A DNA stretch of 64,000 bases from Pseudorhizobium tarimense (GTDB taxonomy: Bacteria; Pseudomonadota; Alphaproteobacteria; Rhizobiales; Rhizobiaceae), in assembly GCF_022968135.1 (NCBI RefSeq), contig NZ_JALJRA010000017.1, positions 1 to 64,000 on the forward strand. The letters run 5' to 3'. A model generated the notes under the pieces. The model saw only the letters and a list, made by a program, of their open reading frames with translations, was not told where the DNA came from and ran no database searches. Positions 26,286-35,478 of this stretch are shown here, piece after piece. The position numbers and the translations under genes were made by a program. Every line of letters starts with the position of its first letter. Position 1 is the stretch's first letter.

Positions 26286-27337
26286 GAGCAACGTACGATT
26301 AAACGAACCCATATCCTGCGGCCGAGAAGTAGTTTCGACATTCGTGGATGTCGAAGAGGTTGCAGATGGATCCGAGTGCCTGCGAGAGGGCATCGAATGT
26401 TCTGGCCGCGGCCCCTCTCAGATGGGCTTTGATCTTTGAGAAGGCCATTTCAATCGGGTTCAAATCCGGCGAGTAAGCTGGGAGAAAAAGGAACCATGCG
26501 CCGACTTGTTTGAGGATATTTGCTGCTCGCGTGCTTTTATGAACTCGCAGATTATCCAAGATGACAACGTCGCCAGGACTGAGGGTCGGAACAAGTTGCG
26601 TTTCGACATAGGTGTCGAAAATTACGCGGTTCATTGGCCTGTCGATGATCCAGGGAGCAGTTAGTCCGAAGCATCTCAAGCCGGCGACGAAAGTCTGTGT
26701 CTTCCAGTGCCCGAACGGCGCGTTCATGACCAGGCGTGTTCCACATTGAGAGCGGCCACGCAGCCTCACCATCTTCGTATTCACAGAGGTTTCGTCAAGG
26801 AAAACAAGCCGCTGCGGTTCGAGTTGCATTCTGGGTTGGCGCTTTCAATCCAGAACTCTCGGGCTTCTCGCACATCTTTACGTGCGCGTTCCGCTGCCAT
26901 CAGCTGTTTTTTTATATGTGAAGCCCTGCAATATCAGGAAGCGAGACAACGAAGATGGGGGGATAATAATAGCATGTTCTTTCTCGAGACGTCGGGCCAG
27001 CTCAGGCATGGTAATATCTGGCTTCGCCTCGACCTGGGCGACCAGGAAATCGCGATAGGGTGATAGCTTTCCACTACCCGGTGGCCTGCCTTGCCGCGCG
27101 GGGGCTATCGTCCCCGTCCGTTCATGGCGCTGCATCAGTTTGATTGCGGAGCTGTCGCTGATCGCGAAATGGCGCGCTGCGGCGCGGCAGGACTGGCCAG
27201 CAGAAACCATCGTAACAACACGTTGGCGAAGATCAGCAGAATGAGATTTGCCCATGCGATTCACCTCCAAATAGAAGGGAATCACAAACCAGAGCCCAAA
27301 GAAACCCCTTCCGATTCCTAATTCAGGACCGATGCTC
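26286..27337 (-). mobile_element. IS630-family insertion sequence, 1052 bp, with TA target duplication
   Basis: The ends are imperfect inverted repeats that begin GAGCAACG on the left and GAGCATCGG on the right (reading inward). Each end is flanked by TA (26284-26285 and 27338-27339), the target site that IS630 elements duplicate. The size suits the family and the single transposase gene lies on the minus strand. The element sits between the gal operon and the esterase genes, marking a place of recent insertion. Confidence 0.85.
26299..27255 (-). pseudogene. IS630 transposase interrupted by two compensating frameshifts
   Basis: The N-terminal part (27255 to about 26910) holds the helix-turn-helix domain, starting MGKSHSADLRQRVV and passing through SCRAAARHFAISDSSAIKLMQRH. 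The C-terminal part (from about 26850) holds the DDE domain: [19 protein letters not shown] and [15 protein letters not shown] give the two aspartates and the glutamate. Between them the frame is lost at a run of seven adenines (26907-26913), one more than needed for YKKQLMAAERARKD. It is regained by a missing base near 26850, before RMQLEPQRL. The halves are therefore in register but separated by stops. The A7 run could allow slippage, but the second shift makes an inactive transposase more likely. Confidence 0.8.
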
Positions 27338-27734
27338 TAGTGGCCGCAGGCTGCAAAGCGTCCACGGGAGAGGTCTCGCTGGCCGACACCGCCGCCCGCT
27401 TTCAAGTCAGAGTGGACTTGGTACATGGGAACCATTTCCTACCAAGAGCGATCGCTCTATCGGTCATGATGGAGCAACCAGCCCGAGACATAGCCCCTCC
27501 GAAGTTGAACGCCTCAACAGGATCTATTCCGGCCAGGCGGCAATACCGCAATAGCCACAAGGCATATCAGCTATCTAGTCAGCAGACTTGCCGATTCCTG
27601 GTTGGATGCATCAAAATGTGCTGCCTGCGACCCGACAGGCGCTTTGAGAACTGAGCAAATGTTGAGGGAATGGGGCAGGATCCGCCATACGATGCCGAAG
27701 CGGCCATGGAACTGGGCCAGGGGGATATAACGAA

Positions 27735-29405
27735 ATGCAAAGATGCCCGAGACTTCCAAGAACAGTCGCAATAGCCGCCTTGGCGCGGGCTCTCGCAGCC
27801 GCCGCGTTTGGGCTCGGGATGACGCAACTTAGTGAAGCAGCTCCGATCGAAGTCGTCGACGTGACGGGCGGAACGGTTCAAGGCATTCCCAGTGACACCC
27901 GGGGTGTCAGCGAGTTTCGAGGAATTCCTTACGCCGGAAATGTCGGTGGGGAGAACGCTTGGAAGCCCGCTCCCCCCGTAACGCCATGGACTGGCACCAT
28001 GACGGCGGGAAGCTGGGGCGACAGGATGCTACAGGATCCCGGATCTGAATCCGGCCAGCCACCCGTATCATCCGACGGTCTCAACCTCACGGTGTGGACA
28101 CCCGCAGAAACGAAGGATGCCAGCCTACCGGTTTACATGCTCATTCATGGAGGGGCCAACCGCCTGGGCTCCTCGGCAATGGCTGACATCTATGATGCAG
28201 AACTGGCGGCACAGGGTATCGTTGTAGTCTCCGTGCAGTACCGGCTAGGGGCGCAAGGTTTTATGGCGCTGCCGGAAATGGAAAACAGCGGCCCCAACGG
28301 CGCCAAGGGAAATTTCGCTGTCCTGGATCTGGTCGATGCGCTCGAATGGATCCGCGACAATATTAGCGAGTTTGGCGGCGATCCTCATACCGTAACCATC
28401 GGCGGTCAATCCGCGGGCGGGGAAAACGCGGTTGCTCTGCTGCGAACCCCTCTCGCCAAAGGCCTTTTCCGCCGCGCCTTCATCCAGTCGAGTTTCACCG
28501 GGTTCCTCCCCGGCAAGATAAAGAATTTCGCTTCGAAGGCGCAGCACGATCAGGCTGCAGTCGACGAGGTTATGGGGGCACCAACGACCTTGGTCGATTT
28601 GAGAGCGATCGATGAGGCCAAGTGGCTGGCCCCATGGAAGGATGGCAAGGAGTCGCTTTTCAGTCTCCTGGCGAGAGCAACCGGCGGCGGCCAATTCTTC
28701 ACCATTGATGATCATGTCTTCACCGAGGACTCGGTCAATCTGCTACAGCCCGGTGACTTCGACGGACTGGACATCGTTATCGGCCAAACGGCCGATGAAT
28801 ATACGGGTCTCCGCGGCGTTTCTTCCATGACGGAAGACGAGCAGCACGAGGCGCTGCTGAACTTCATACGCGAGTATCAAGTGGGTAACGTAGATCCCAC
28901 GATTTTCCCGCTATATGCCACGGATGACCCGGTCGAGGCGTCGCGTCTGGCCTTGCGGGCGATCAACGACTACATGTTCCAGTACGTGCGGATTGGAGCA
29001 GAGATTGCCAAGGCGAATAGTCCAGCTTCCAACATCTACCTGTACTATTGGGATCACTGGCCGCCGGGCAAGGACCAGGGCCTCAAACGCGCCTACCATG
29101 CTGCGGACCTGTGGTACTGGAACGGCTCGCTTCGCGAGGGAGCGAAGGACCAGAGGCCCTGGAGCGATCCGGACTTTCGTATGAAGCAGATGGCAATGAC
29201 TTACCTAGCCAACTTCGTGAAAACCGGTGACCCGAACGGTCATTCGGTGCCGCACTGGGAACAGGTCAGTGGGGGCTCCGACAACGGCCCTAGCCGGTTC
29301 CTGCGCCTCCATGAGGGTGAGGCTGAATTGCGCACTCAGACTATCTACCCCACACGCGACGGTTACATGCGACAGGTTATCGAAGAAGGGATGGCCAAAC
29401 GATAA
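27735..29405 (+). CDS. Exported type-B carboxylesterase (first of two)
   Basis: A 556-aa alpha/beta hydrolase with a cleavable signal peptide (hydrophobic run about residues 11-35, ending SEAA). The mature part has the type-B features FRGIPYA, the oxyanion segment LIHGGAN (136-142), the nucleophile elbow GGQSAGG (Ser226), an acid in VIGQTADEYTG and the histidine in RAYHAADLWYW. It should hydrolyse an ester outside the cytoplasm; relatives act on phenolic, feruloyl, galloyl or alkyl esters. The paralogous gene follows 100 bases later, so they may form one unit. Its position beside a ring-fission operon makes aromatic esters attractive substrates, which is an inference. Confidence 0.85.
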   Translation: MQRCPRLPRTVAIAALARALAAAAFGLGMTQLSEAAPIEVVDVTGGTVQGIPSDTRGVSEFRGIPYAGNVGGENAWKPAPPVTPWTGTMTAGSWGDRMLQDPGSESGQPPVSSDGLNLTVWTPAETKDASLPVYMLIHGGANRLGSSAMADIYDAELAAQGIVVVSVQYRLGAQGFMALPEMENSGPNGAKGNFAVLDLVDALEWIRDNISEFGGDPHTVTIGGQSAGGENAVALLRTPLAKGLFRRAFIQSSFTGFLPGKIKNFASKAQHDQAAVDEVMGAPTTLVDLRAIDEAKWLAPWKDGKESLFSLLARATGGGQFFTIDDHVFTEDSVNLLQPGDFDGLDIVIGQTADEYTGLRGVSSMTEDEQHEALLNFIREYQVGNVDPTIFPLYATDDPVEASRLALRAINDYMFQYVRIGAEIAKANSPASNIYLYYWDHWPPGKDQGLKRAYHAADLWYWNGSLREGAKDQRPWSDPDFRMKQMAMTYLANFVKTGDPNGHSVPHWEQVSGGSDNGPSRFLRLHEGEAELRTQTIYPTRDGYMRQVIEEGMAKR

Positions 29406-29505
29406 TGAGATCTACCGAACTTCCTGCTTGCAGCACCATTCTGAGGATTGAAGTGCCGGTAAGGTAGCTCAGTTCAAGGTAATCGACGGAAAAGGAGGAG
29501 TTTCT

Positions 29506-31218
29506 ATGTCGATATCATCAAAGAAGATTCGTCGTGGTACGACCCGGCTACTTGTCGTGTGCGCCATGTCGTTCACGCTGGCCTTGGTGCTCGCCGAAAC
29601 GTCACGTGCGCAGACCGGCGGATCCGACAAGGAGACGCCGCTCGGTGTTCTCAGCGTGACCGGCGGCAAGGTGCAAGGCATCCCGACCGATGTCGACGGC
29701 GTCACCCTTTTCAAGGGTCTTCCCTACGCCGGTCCAGCCAGCGGGAGGGCCCGGTTTGGCGCCCCGACCCCGGTCAAGGCTTGGGAGGGTGTGAAAACCG
29801 CCGACACCTGGCCTGACCGATCGATGCAGTGGTCGGGGATCAATCCGACCGGTGAGTTCTGGGGTGACGAGTTCTACTATGACCAAGCCTATCTGCCCCC
29901 AATCAGCGAAAACGGTGCCGCGCTGAACATCTTCACACCGGCAAAATCTGGCGAAGCCAAATTGCCTGTCTATTTGTGGATCCACGGCGGTGCGAATGCC
30001 CACGGCTACGGATCGGAGATGGAATTCTGGGCTTCAAAGCTGGCCGAGAAGGGGATTGTGGTGGTGACCGCGCAATACCGTCTCGGGGTGTTTGGCGAGA
30101 TGGCGCTCAAGGAAATAACGGCGGAGAATTCGGAAGGCTATTCCGGCAACCAGCGCGATCAGGACCTGATTGCGGCGCTTCACTGGGTTCATGACAACAT
30201 TTCCCAGTTTGGCGGCGACCCCCAAACGGTCACAATCGGCGGTCAATCGGCCGGATCGCGCAATGTGTATGGCCTTCTTCGCGCTGCTCCCGCCAAGGGT
30301 CTGTTCAAGCGGGCGGTGATGCAATCCACGTTTCGTATCGGGCCGGCAGACGAGGCACCCGCGGACGAGGCCGAGCAGGAGAACGCTGCCGCCCTCGAAA
30401 AGATCTTCGGCAAACCGATGAGCCTTTCCGACCTGCGCGCCTTGCCCGCCGAACGCTTTTTTCAGCCCGTCAGCGCCACCGACGATCGGCTACTCTACTA
30501 CGCTCTGCGCAGCGCCATTAACGGCGACACGATAGACGGCAAAATGATCACGGAAGAATCCGTCGATCTCATGCGTGACGGCGCGCTTGACGGCATTGAC
30601 ATTCTAACCGGCGCCAACGCCGACGAGCGCACGTCGCTCGACGGCGGTCCGGAGAAGACACTGGCAATCGCCGAATATGCCGCATGGATGGAGGACCGCT
30701 ACGGACCTGAATGGCAGAAGGTCTATCCAGCGGACGATCCGTCGCAGGCCTACCGACTGAAGCTGAGGGCGGGGGCCGATGAAGTCTTGGCCGAAGCGAT
30801 GATTTCCGCCCGATACGCGAAGAGCCACAATAGCAACAACAATGTGTGGGTGTATTACTTCGACAACCCTCCGCCCGGGCGCAACTCTGAATTCTACGGC
30901 TCGTTCCATTCGTCCGAACTTTGGTATTACTTCAACTCACTGCGCGACATCGACGGTCAGCGGCCCTGGACTGAAAAGGACTATCGAATGGCCGACACCA
31001 TGTCGTCCTATCTTGCCAACTTCGTGAAGACCGGAAACCCCAATGGCGATGGTCTGGCGGAATGGAAGCAGCCGGAAGACGGACCGGAGATGATGCGCTT
31101 CAACGACGGTTACGCATATCCCGTGTCGACGACGCCTTACCCTACACGGGATGAACTGAATCGCGAACTTGTCTTGAAGCGTTATGGACTCGATGCTCAA
31201 AGGCTCAATCGTCCCTGA
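29506..31218 (+). CDS. Exported type-B carboxylesterase (second of two)
   Basis: A 570-aa paralogue of the preceding esterase, with a basic N-terminus and signal peptide (about residues 1-35, ending ETSRAQ). It has LFKGLPYAGP, LWIHGGANAHG (oxyanion hole), GGQSAGSRN (Ser248) and GSFHSSELWYYFN (histidine of the triad); the acid is probably the glutamate in GANADERTS. A strong AAGGAGG box precedes the ATG. The two proteins share layout and many motifs but differ enough that the duplication is not recent. A clear terminator follows the gene. Confidence 0.86.
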   Translation: MSISSKKIRRGTTRLLVVCAMSFTLALVLAETSRAQTGGSDKETPLGVLSVTGGKVQGIPTDVDGVTLFKGLPYAGPASGRARFGAPTPVKAWEGVKTADTWPDRSMQWSGINPTGEFWGDEFYYDQAYLPPISENGAALNIFTPAKSGEAKLPVYLWIHGGANAHGYGSEMEFWASKLAEKGIVVVTAQYRLGVFGEMALKEITAENSEGYSGNQRDQDLIAALHWVHDNISQFGGDPQTVTIGGQSAGSRNVYGLLRAAPAKGLFKRAVMQSTFRIGPADEAPADEAEQENAAALEKIFGKPMSLSDLRALPAERFFQPVSATDDRLLYYALRSAINGDTIDGKMITEESVDLMRDGALDGIDILTGANADERTSLDGGPEKTLAIAEYAAWMEDRYGPEWQKVYPADDPSQAYRLKLRAGADEVLAEAMISARYAKSHNSNNNVWVYYFDNPPPGRNSEFYGSFHSSELWYYFNSLRDIDGQRPWTEKDYRMADTMSSYLANFVKTGNPNGDGLAEWKQPEDGPEMMRFNDGYAYPVSTTPYPTRDELNRELVLKRYGLDAQRLNRP

Positions 31219-31236
31219 GGAACAACGGACCCTCGA

Positions 31237-31273
31237 GCCGCATCGGGCCTGCCAACCCAATGCGGCCGTTTTT
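31237..31273 (+). terminator. Rho-independent terminator after the second esterase gene
   Basis: GCCGCAT (31237-31243) pairs with ATGCGGC (31260-31266), extended inward by GGG/CCC after one mismatch, and is followed by five Ts at 31269-31273. It ends the esterase transcript 20 bases after the stop codon. The remaining sequence up to 31490 holds no further gene. Confidence 0.75.
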
Positions 31274-31490
31274 GTTGTCGAGGATCATGGCCGGCAACTG
31301 GTCCCCAAGAGATCTTTGCGATCCCGACAATACGGCCGATGCAGCAGCCGCTCAGCGTCGATCTCATGAGTGAAGAAAGCTGACGATCCGGATCATCTAA
31401 CCGCGCGACGCTTCCCTCACGAGGCACGGATCTTGATTTGAGGACCCGCGAACGCAGAAGGTCGCGGGCAAACTGTCATCCTTGTAACGA

Positions 31491-32621
31491 TCAGCCGTTG
31501 AGAGAATCGCCGAGCTTGATCCCGGCATACTCTTGGGGCAGCTTGATCGCGTAGATCTTCCAGGGCTGCTTGATCATGTCAGTTTCGTTGCCAAAAAGCC
31601 GTGTCCGCCTGGCCTGCGTCACCGGCAGATAGAGTGTCCGGTCCAAGGTCATGAACGTGCCGTCCGGGCTGATGAACTCCTCGTCGGATGTCAAAACCGC
31701 AGACGTTCCATCCGGCGCGAGGATCGACACACGCTTGTTATCGAGCTCCGACAGATAAAGGTTGCCTAGCGTATCCAAGCAGCAGCCTCCGCTGCGAGGA
31801 ATACCGGCGTAGTGCTCGACCTTTTCGGCCAGCTGGTCGTCAGTCAGGCTCTCATTCCGAATATCAGCGGTGCGGATCTTGACGAAGGGACCCGTGGGGG
31901 CGGCGGCATACAACCACTCACCGTCTTTGCTGACCTCGATCATGTCGATCTTGGGAGTCTTGTGGTTGCCGCTCTCGCCGCCTGGCGCGACGTTGGCCTG
32001 CATCTGCGGGTAACCCGAAAGGCGGCGCAAAGTCTTGCCAGTCTCAAGGTTATGATAGATCAGCGCCCCGAGACCTGAGTCCGTCACATATACATGCGAA
32101 TCAAACACCCGAAGGTCGTTCATCTTCGCCTGCTCTGGCAGTATGTCCTTGTCCCAGGCGATGACCTTGAGCACCTTGCCGGTCTCAGGGTCCATTTGAA
32201 CCAGTTTTTGAGCACCCGGCTTAGGTTCAGACAATTCCTTGGGATAGCTGTCGGCGCGCAGGCCACCCTGATCGACTACCCAGAGCGTATTGTCCTTGAA
32301 GATGTGTATCGAGTTTACGTAGACGAACGATTCCTTGCCATCATCGCCCGGCTTCCAGTCGTTCCAGCCGTTGCCTGGAAACGGCACTGCTTCCCCATTC
32401 GCGGCTCGCTTGGCAAGGCTCGGCGTTATGTCGTGATCTGGATAACGCGGAAGGCCAAAGAACATGTGGCCTTCGCTGGTAAACGCCACCTGGTTGCAGA
32501 ACCAGGGCGACGTCGCGGCGATTTCATGTGGCACCTCGTCTGCCAGGGCGCTCGGCGTCCACTTGCCGAAGGCAGCACCGGCCACCGTCATTTGTAAGAA
32601 GAATCGTCTGGAAACACTCAT
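31491..32621 (-). CDS. Tat-exported royal-jelly/yellow-family beta-propeller protein
   Basis: A 376-aa protein of the major royal jelly protein/yellow family, six-bladed propellers related to SMP-30 lactonases. The N-terminus has a near-perfect twin-arginine signal, SVSRRFFLQMTVAGAAF, so it is exported folded, probably with a bound cofactor or metal. Family strings seen are WNDWKPGD, LWVVDQG, LNDLRVFDSHVYVTDSGLGALI and the C-terminal ISPDGTFMTLDRTLYLPV. GGGAGG precedes the ATG at 32621. Function of bacterial members is unknown; lactone or sugar-acid binding has been suggested. It converges on the esterase pair, and a second family member is encoded near 57 kb. Confidence 0.77.
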   Translation of the reverse strand: MSVSRRFFLQMTVAGAAFGKWTPSALADEVPHEIAATSPWFCNQVAFTSEGHMFFGLPRYPDHDITPSLAKRAANGEAVPFPGNGWNDWKPGDDGKESFVYVNSIHIFKDNTLWVVDQGGLRADSYPKELSEPKPGAQKLVQMDPETGKVLKVIAWDKDILPEQAKMNDLRVFDSHVYVTDSGLGALIYHNLETGKTLRRLSGYPQMQANVAPGGESGNHKTPKIDMIEVSKDGEWLYAAAPTGPFVKIRTADIRNESLTDDQLAEKVEHYAGIPRSGGCCLDTLGNLYLSELDNKRVSILAPDGTSAVLTSDEEFISPDGTFMTLDRTLYLPVTQARRTRLFGNETDMIKQPWKIYAIKLPQEYAGIKLGDSLNG

Positions 32622-32792
32622 AATTTCCTCCCTTAGAGTGTACTCGATTGACACGCAGTCATGCTCCCAGAACCGAGACGTGTTTGAACACGTGGTCTTG
32701 GGGCAGGAAGATCATCCAGATTCGTGTGTCGAAGCAGTCCCGCGGCCGCGCCGCGCCGGTGCAGGCTGCTTCAAGGGCTCCTTATCGGATCA

Positions 32793-33533
32793 TCAATTCT
32801 CACCGGATGGGACAACCGCGCATGCGGCCGAAATCCCATGGCGTTCAAGTATTTCGCCCACGCGACCTGAACGGGCCATGTCGGAAACGAAATCACGCAG
32901 ATATTGGGCCGCATCCGGCCGCCCTACCGGCATTCCCATCGCCTGCAATATCTCCATGAAAGGAGGATCTAGGACGCGCGCGCCGGGGCGCTTCTCTGCT
33001 TCCAGCTGCATGACATCGCGAATGCCAGCGATGGCCGCCACCGCGCCTTTGTCCAGCGCCTCAAGAGCCGCGTGAACATCGGCAAAGACCACAAGATGTT
33101 TCGATCCCGGCTTGCGTGAAAGATCGAGCGTATAGGCGCTGCCTTCAACCGACCCGACCGGCAGCCCGTCGGCGACCAGAGTGTCTGCATCGGGGACATC
33201 ACAATGCGGCGCGGCAAGGTAGCTTCCTTCGATCCTAATATAGGGATCGGTGAAGGCAATGGTTTCAGCGCGCTTGGGATCGACGGCCAGGAAGCAGATG
33301 TCAAAGCGGTCATAGGCGGCATTGTTTGAGACGTCTATTGCACGCTCGTAGTGGATGAACTCCAGTTCAAGTTCTAGCCGTTGCGCAAGTGCTCTTGCCA
33401 GATCGACGGTGATCCCGTAGGCATCGCCTGTCTTGTCGCGCGAAACAAGCACACGGTTGCCATGGTTCAGCGCCACGCGCAGCCGCTTGTACGGGGCGAA
33501 GGCTGCACGCAGTGCGTCCGACACCATCATCAT
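32793..33533 (-). CDS. Leaderless homologue of family 3 solute-binding proteins
   Basis: A 246-aa protein with the fold of amino-acid ABC receptors (SBP_bac_3): RLRVALNHGNRVL, DAYGITVDLARALAQRL, DRFDICFLAVDPKRAETIAFTDPYI and the hinge region VGSVEGSAYT. Unlike a true receptor it has no signal peptide; the predicted N-terminus MMMVSDALRAAFAPYKRL is short and soluble. No ABC permease is encoded beside it. Its ATG overlaps the cupin stop (ATGA), so it belongs to the rubredoxin/cupin operon. A cytoplasmic ligand-binding or enzymatic role, as in cyclohexadienyl-dehydratase-like members of the fold, is therefore more likely than transport. Confidence 0.7.
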   Translation of the reverse strand: MMMVSDALRAAFAPYKRLRVALNHGNRVLVSRDKTGDAYGITVDLARALAQRLELELEFIHYERAIDVSNNAAYDRFDICFLAVDPKRAETIAFTDPYIRIEGSYLAAPHCDVPDADTLVADGLPVGSVEGSAYTLDLSRKPGSKHLVVFADVHAALEALDKGAVAAIAGIRDVMQLEAEKRPGARVLDPPFMEILQAMGMPVGRPDAAQYLRDFVSDMARSGRVGEILERHGISAACAVVPSGEN

Positions 33534-34282
33534 GACTCCCCCAGTTCTCTCATCCAATCATCCCAGACCGGGAAAACTGAGGCCATGACTTCGGCGCCTT
33601 TGCTTCCGGCTTCAAGCTTTATCGGCGCATCTGTGTGGGCCACCCAGATCAATGACCAAGGCTCGTATTCTTTGCCTTCGTGAAGGACCGAGCCATTCAT
33701 GACGATAATGAAGTAGCCGCCAGTGCCTTCAGTCGCCGGTCCGTCGACACTCTGCTCAGCCCCAAGGCGGATGACCTTCACGGTCATGCCTTCGTCTCCC
33801 GGCATCTCCTCCATGACAGTCTCGACCACCGGCTTTTCAAGGTGCGCCATGACGGGGGGAATGGAAAGCACCACCTTGGATGAGACCCGGTGGCGTCGCT
33901 TGGTCGGCTTGAGAAGGTCGCGCACATTCGGCGTTGACAACTTTACCAGCCCCGCATCTGTTTTTGGGCGCAAGGTGAGATAGCTCATGCCCTGCTCCCC
34001 GGCGATCAGCGGGCCGTATCCTGTGTGGTGGTCGGCGTAATGGGCAGTGATAGTTGCGGCGTCATCTCGCCCGATAGTCCCCGAGCCCGCCATGAAGATC
34101 TGAAACTGGTCGACGATGTGGAAGTGGCTGTCGAGCTGCATATTCGCGCTCATGTCGATACGGAAGGCCTGAAGGTCCTTTGCCGGTACATCGGAATTTT
34201 TTCCGAACAGATTGACCTTCCACCCTTTCCCGCGCTTAAAGCGATCGGGCTCTTTCTCAGCGTATTGAACAGCTTCCATCAT
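33530..34282 (-). CDS. Two-domain cupin protein, possible iron enzyme
   Basis: A 250-aa protein made of two cupin barrels. The first has the motif SHFHIVDQFQIFMAGSG (His53, His55, with Gln61 at the place usually taken by Glu) and a second cluster HYADHHTGYGP (His81, His85, His86), so a metal site is plausible there. The second barrel (about 140-240) has lost the histidines and is probably structural. A GGGAGCC box precedes the ATG at 34282; the long open frame upstream overlaps the reductase gene. It lies between the rubredoxin reductase and leaderless binding-protein genes with tight spacing, so it may be the oxygenase or oxidoreductase fed by rubredoxin. Confidence 0.7.
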   Translation of the reverse strand: MMEAVQYAEKEPDRFKRGKGWKVNLFGKNSDVPAKDLQAFRIDMSANMQLDSHFHIVDQFQIFMAGSGTIGRDDAATITAHYADHHTGYGPLIAGEQGMSYLTLRPKTDAGLVKLSTPNVRDLLKPTKRRHRVSSKVVLSIPPVMAHLEKPVVETVMEEMPGDEGMTVKVIRLGAEQSVDGPATEGTGGYFIIVMNGSVLHEGKEYEPWSLIWVAHTDAPIKLEAGSKGAEVMASVFPVWDDWMRELGES

Positions 34283-34293
34283 TTGGCTCCCAT

Positions 34294-35478
34294 TTAGTTC
34301 GAACAGTTTGCGATCAGACTCGCGTCTCGGGGGCTCTCGATCTCTCCTATACGAGAGACTGCCGAAGAAAAGGATCGTGCCGCATCCAGGGCCTGAACTG
34401 CAATCAGCCGTCCATCCTCGACCGCTCGCAACAGGAGTCCACTTTCCTCGACCTGCTCGAGATGTGTCTTGCACCCCGTCTTTACCGGACCCGACATCTG
34501 CAGTCGGATTTCTCCCTGGGTCGACCAAAGCCGAAGCGGTACGTTTGGGGGCGCGGCTACGCCCGTAATTGCCGCGGCGACAGCCTTCGCCTGCGCTTGG
34601 CTCGCAGCGACACTTTCGTGGCGCTCTGATCGTCCTGAGTTGCTCCACCGGGCGCAGTCTCCCAGCGCAAAGATTACCGGATCAGCGGTTCGGCCCTGCG
34701 CATCGGTCTCTATCCCATCGCTGCAGGCAAGGCCCGCCTCCACGGCGAGATCGCAGCGCGGGCTGCTACCGACAGCAGCCACTACAAGGTCCGCATCGAT
34801 TCTCTCACCGTGCTCGAGCGTGATGCCCGACGAACCGACACTGGCAACCCGCGCATTCAAGCGGAAGTTAATGCCGTTGGCGGTGTGCCGCTGAAGCACC
34901 TCCTCGGCCAAGGGAAGATACAGGCTGCGCGCCATTAACTGACCGGCTGCTTCGATAACAGTAACAGCCGCCCCCAATGCACAGGCCGCCGCCGCGACCT
35001 CCAATCCGATAAGCCCGCCACCGATCACGACGATATGCCGTGCTCGACGCAACCTGACGGACAAGATCTCCCAGTCCGCGCGCACGCGCAAGGTTATGGC
35101 GTGGCCTTCTGGATCGATCGCTTCAGGGAGTCGTCTCGCATCGGCTCCGGTTGCGATGATCAAGTTTTCGTAAGGCAGGTTCTCAAATGACAGGCGGACC
35201 TGGTGCAGGTTCCGTTCGATGGCGACTACAGATGAATTCAGTCGAAGATCAATGTCGTTTTCGGCGAAGAAACCTAGCGGTCGAAGATCGCGCGGCACAG
35301 GCATTTGGCCGGAGATACACTCCTTGGATAGATGCGGCCGGTGGTAGGGCAAGGCCACTTCATCGCTTATCAGGGTGATAGGATGGAGGTATTCCAGCTT
35401 TCGCAGTTCGGCTGCGACTGCCAGTCCGGCATGCGATGCGCCAATGACCACGACGCCCGGATGACGATCCCTCTTCAC
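34294..35478 (-). CDS. FAD-dependent rubredoxin (ferredoxin) reductase
   Basis: A 394-aa pyridine-nucleotide-disulfide-family flavoprotein. FAD motif [17 protein letters not shown] (about 9-25), NAD motif [18 protein letters not shown] in the middle, and the FAD-ribose motif FALGDCARW near the end, as in ferredoxin and rubredoxin reductases of oxygenase systems. The start is a GTG whose last bases overlap the rubredoxin stop (GTGA), so the two redox proteins are translated in coupled fashion. It moves electrons from NAD(P)H to the rubredoxin; the terminal acceptor is not obvious, since no AlkB, P450 or Rieske oxygenase gene is nearby. Confidence 0.88.
   Translation of the reverse strand: MKRDRHPGVVVIGASHAGLAVAAELRKLEYLHPITLISDEVALPYHRPHLSKECISGQMPVPRDLRPLGFFAENDIDLRLNSSVVAIERNLHQVRLSFENLPYENLIIATGADARRLPEAIDPEGHAITLRVRADWEILSVRLRRARHIVVIGGGLIGLEVAAAACALGAAVTVIEAAGQLMARSLYLPLAEEVLQRHTANGINFRLNARVASVGSSGITLEHGERIDADLVVAAVGSSPRCDLAVEAGLACSDGIETDAQGRTADPVIFALGDCARWSNSGRSERHESVAASQAQAKAVAAAITGVAAPPNVPLRLWSTQGEIRLQMSGPVKTGCKTHLEQVEESGLLLRAVEDGRLIAVQALDAARSFSSAVSRIGEIESPRDASLIANCSN

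Larger units (their letters stand above)
26220..27654 (+). pseudogene. Reading frame split by the IS630 insertion, product unrecognised
   Basis: If the IS630 copy and one TA are removed, an open frame runs unbroken from an ATG at 26220 (open back to 26151) through the junction codon CTA to a stop at 27654. It would encode about 126 residues beginning MNPLPQVAPLVKMDPGALLQKL and continuing VAAGCKASTGEVSLADTAAR. I do not recognise the product. No good ribosome site precedes the ATG and the C-terminal third is of doubtful composition, so it may be only the first part of a decayed gene or a chance frame. The stretch from 25934 to 26219 holds nothing else recognisable. Confidence 0.35.

Noticed and set aside
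25244-27383. 17-bp exact direct repeat (25244-25260 and 27367-27383) on either side of the IS
   Set aside because: Both copies read TGEVSLA in frame, but similarity stops at once on both sides and the IS has its own TA duplication. It may be a chance match, so no duplication or attachment site is claimed.
34283-34648. 122-codon N-terminal extension of the cupin gene
   Set aside because: It overlaps the reductase gene out of frame and is Arg/Ser-rich. A ribosome site precedes the ATG at 34282.
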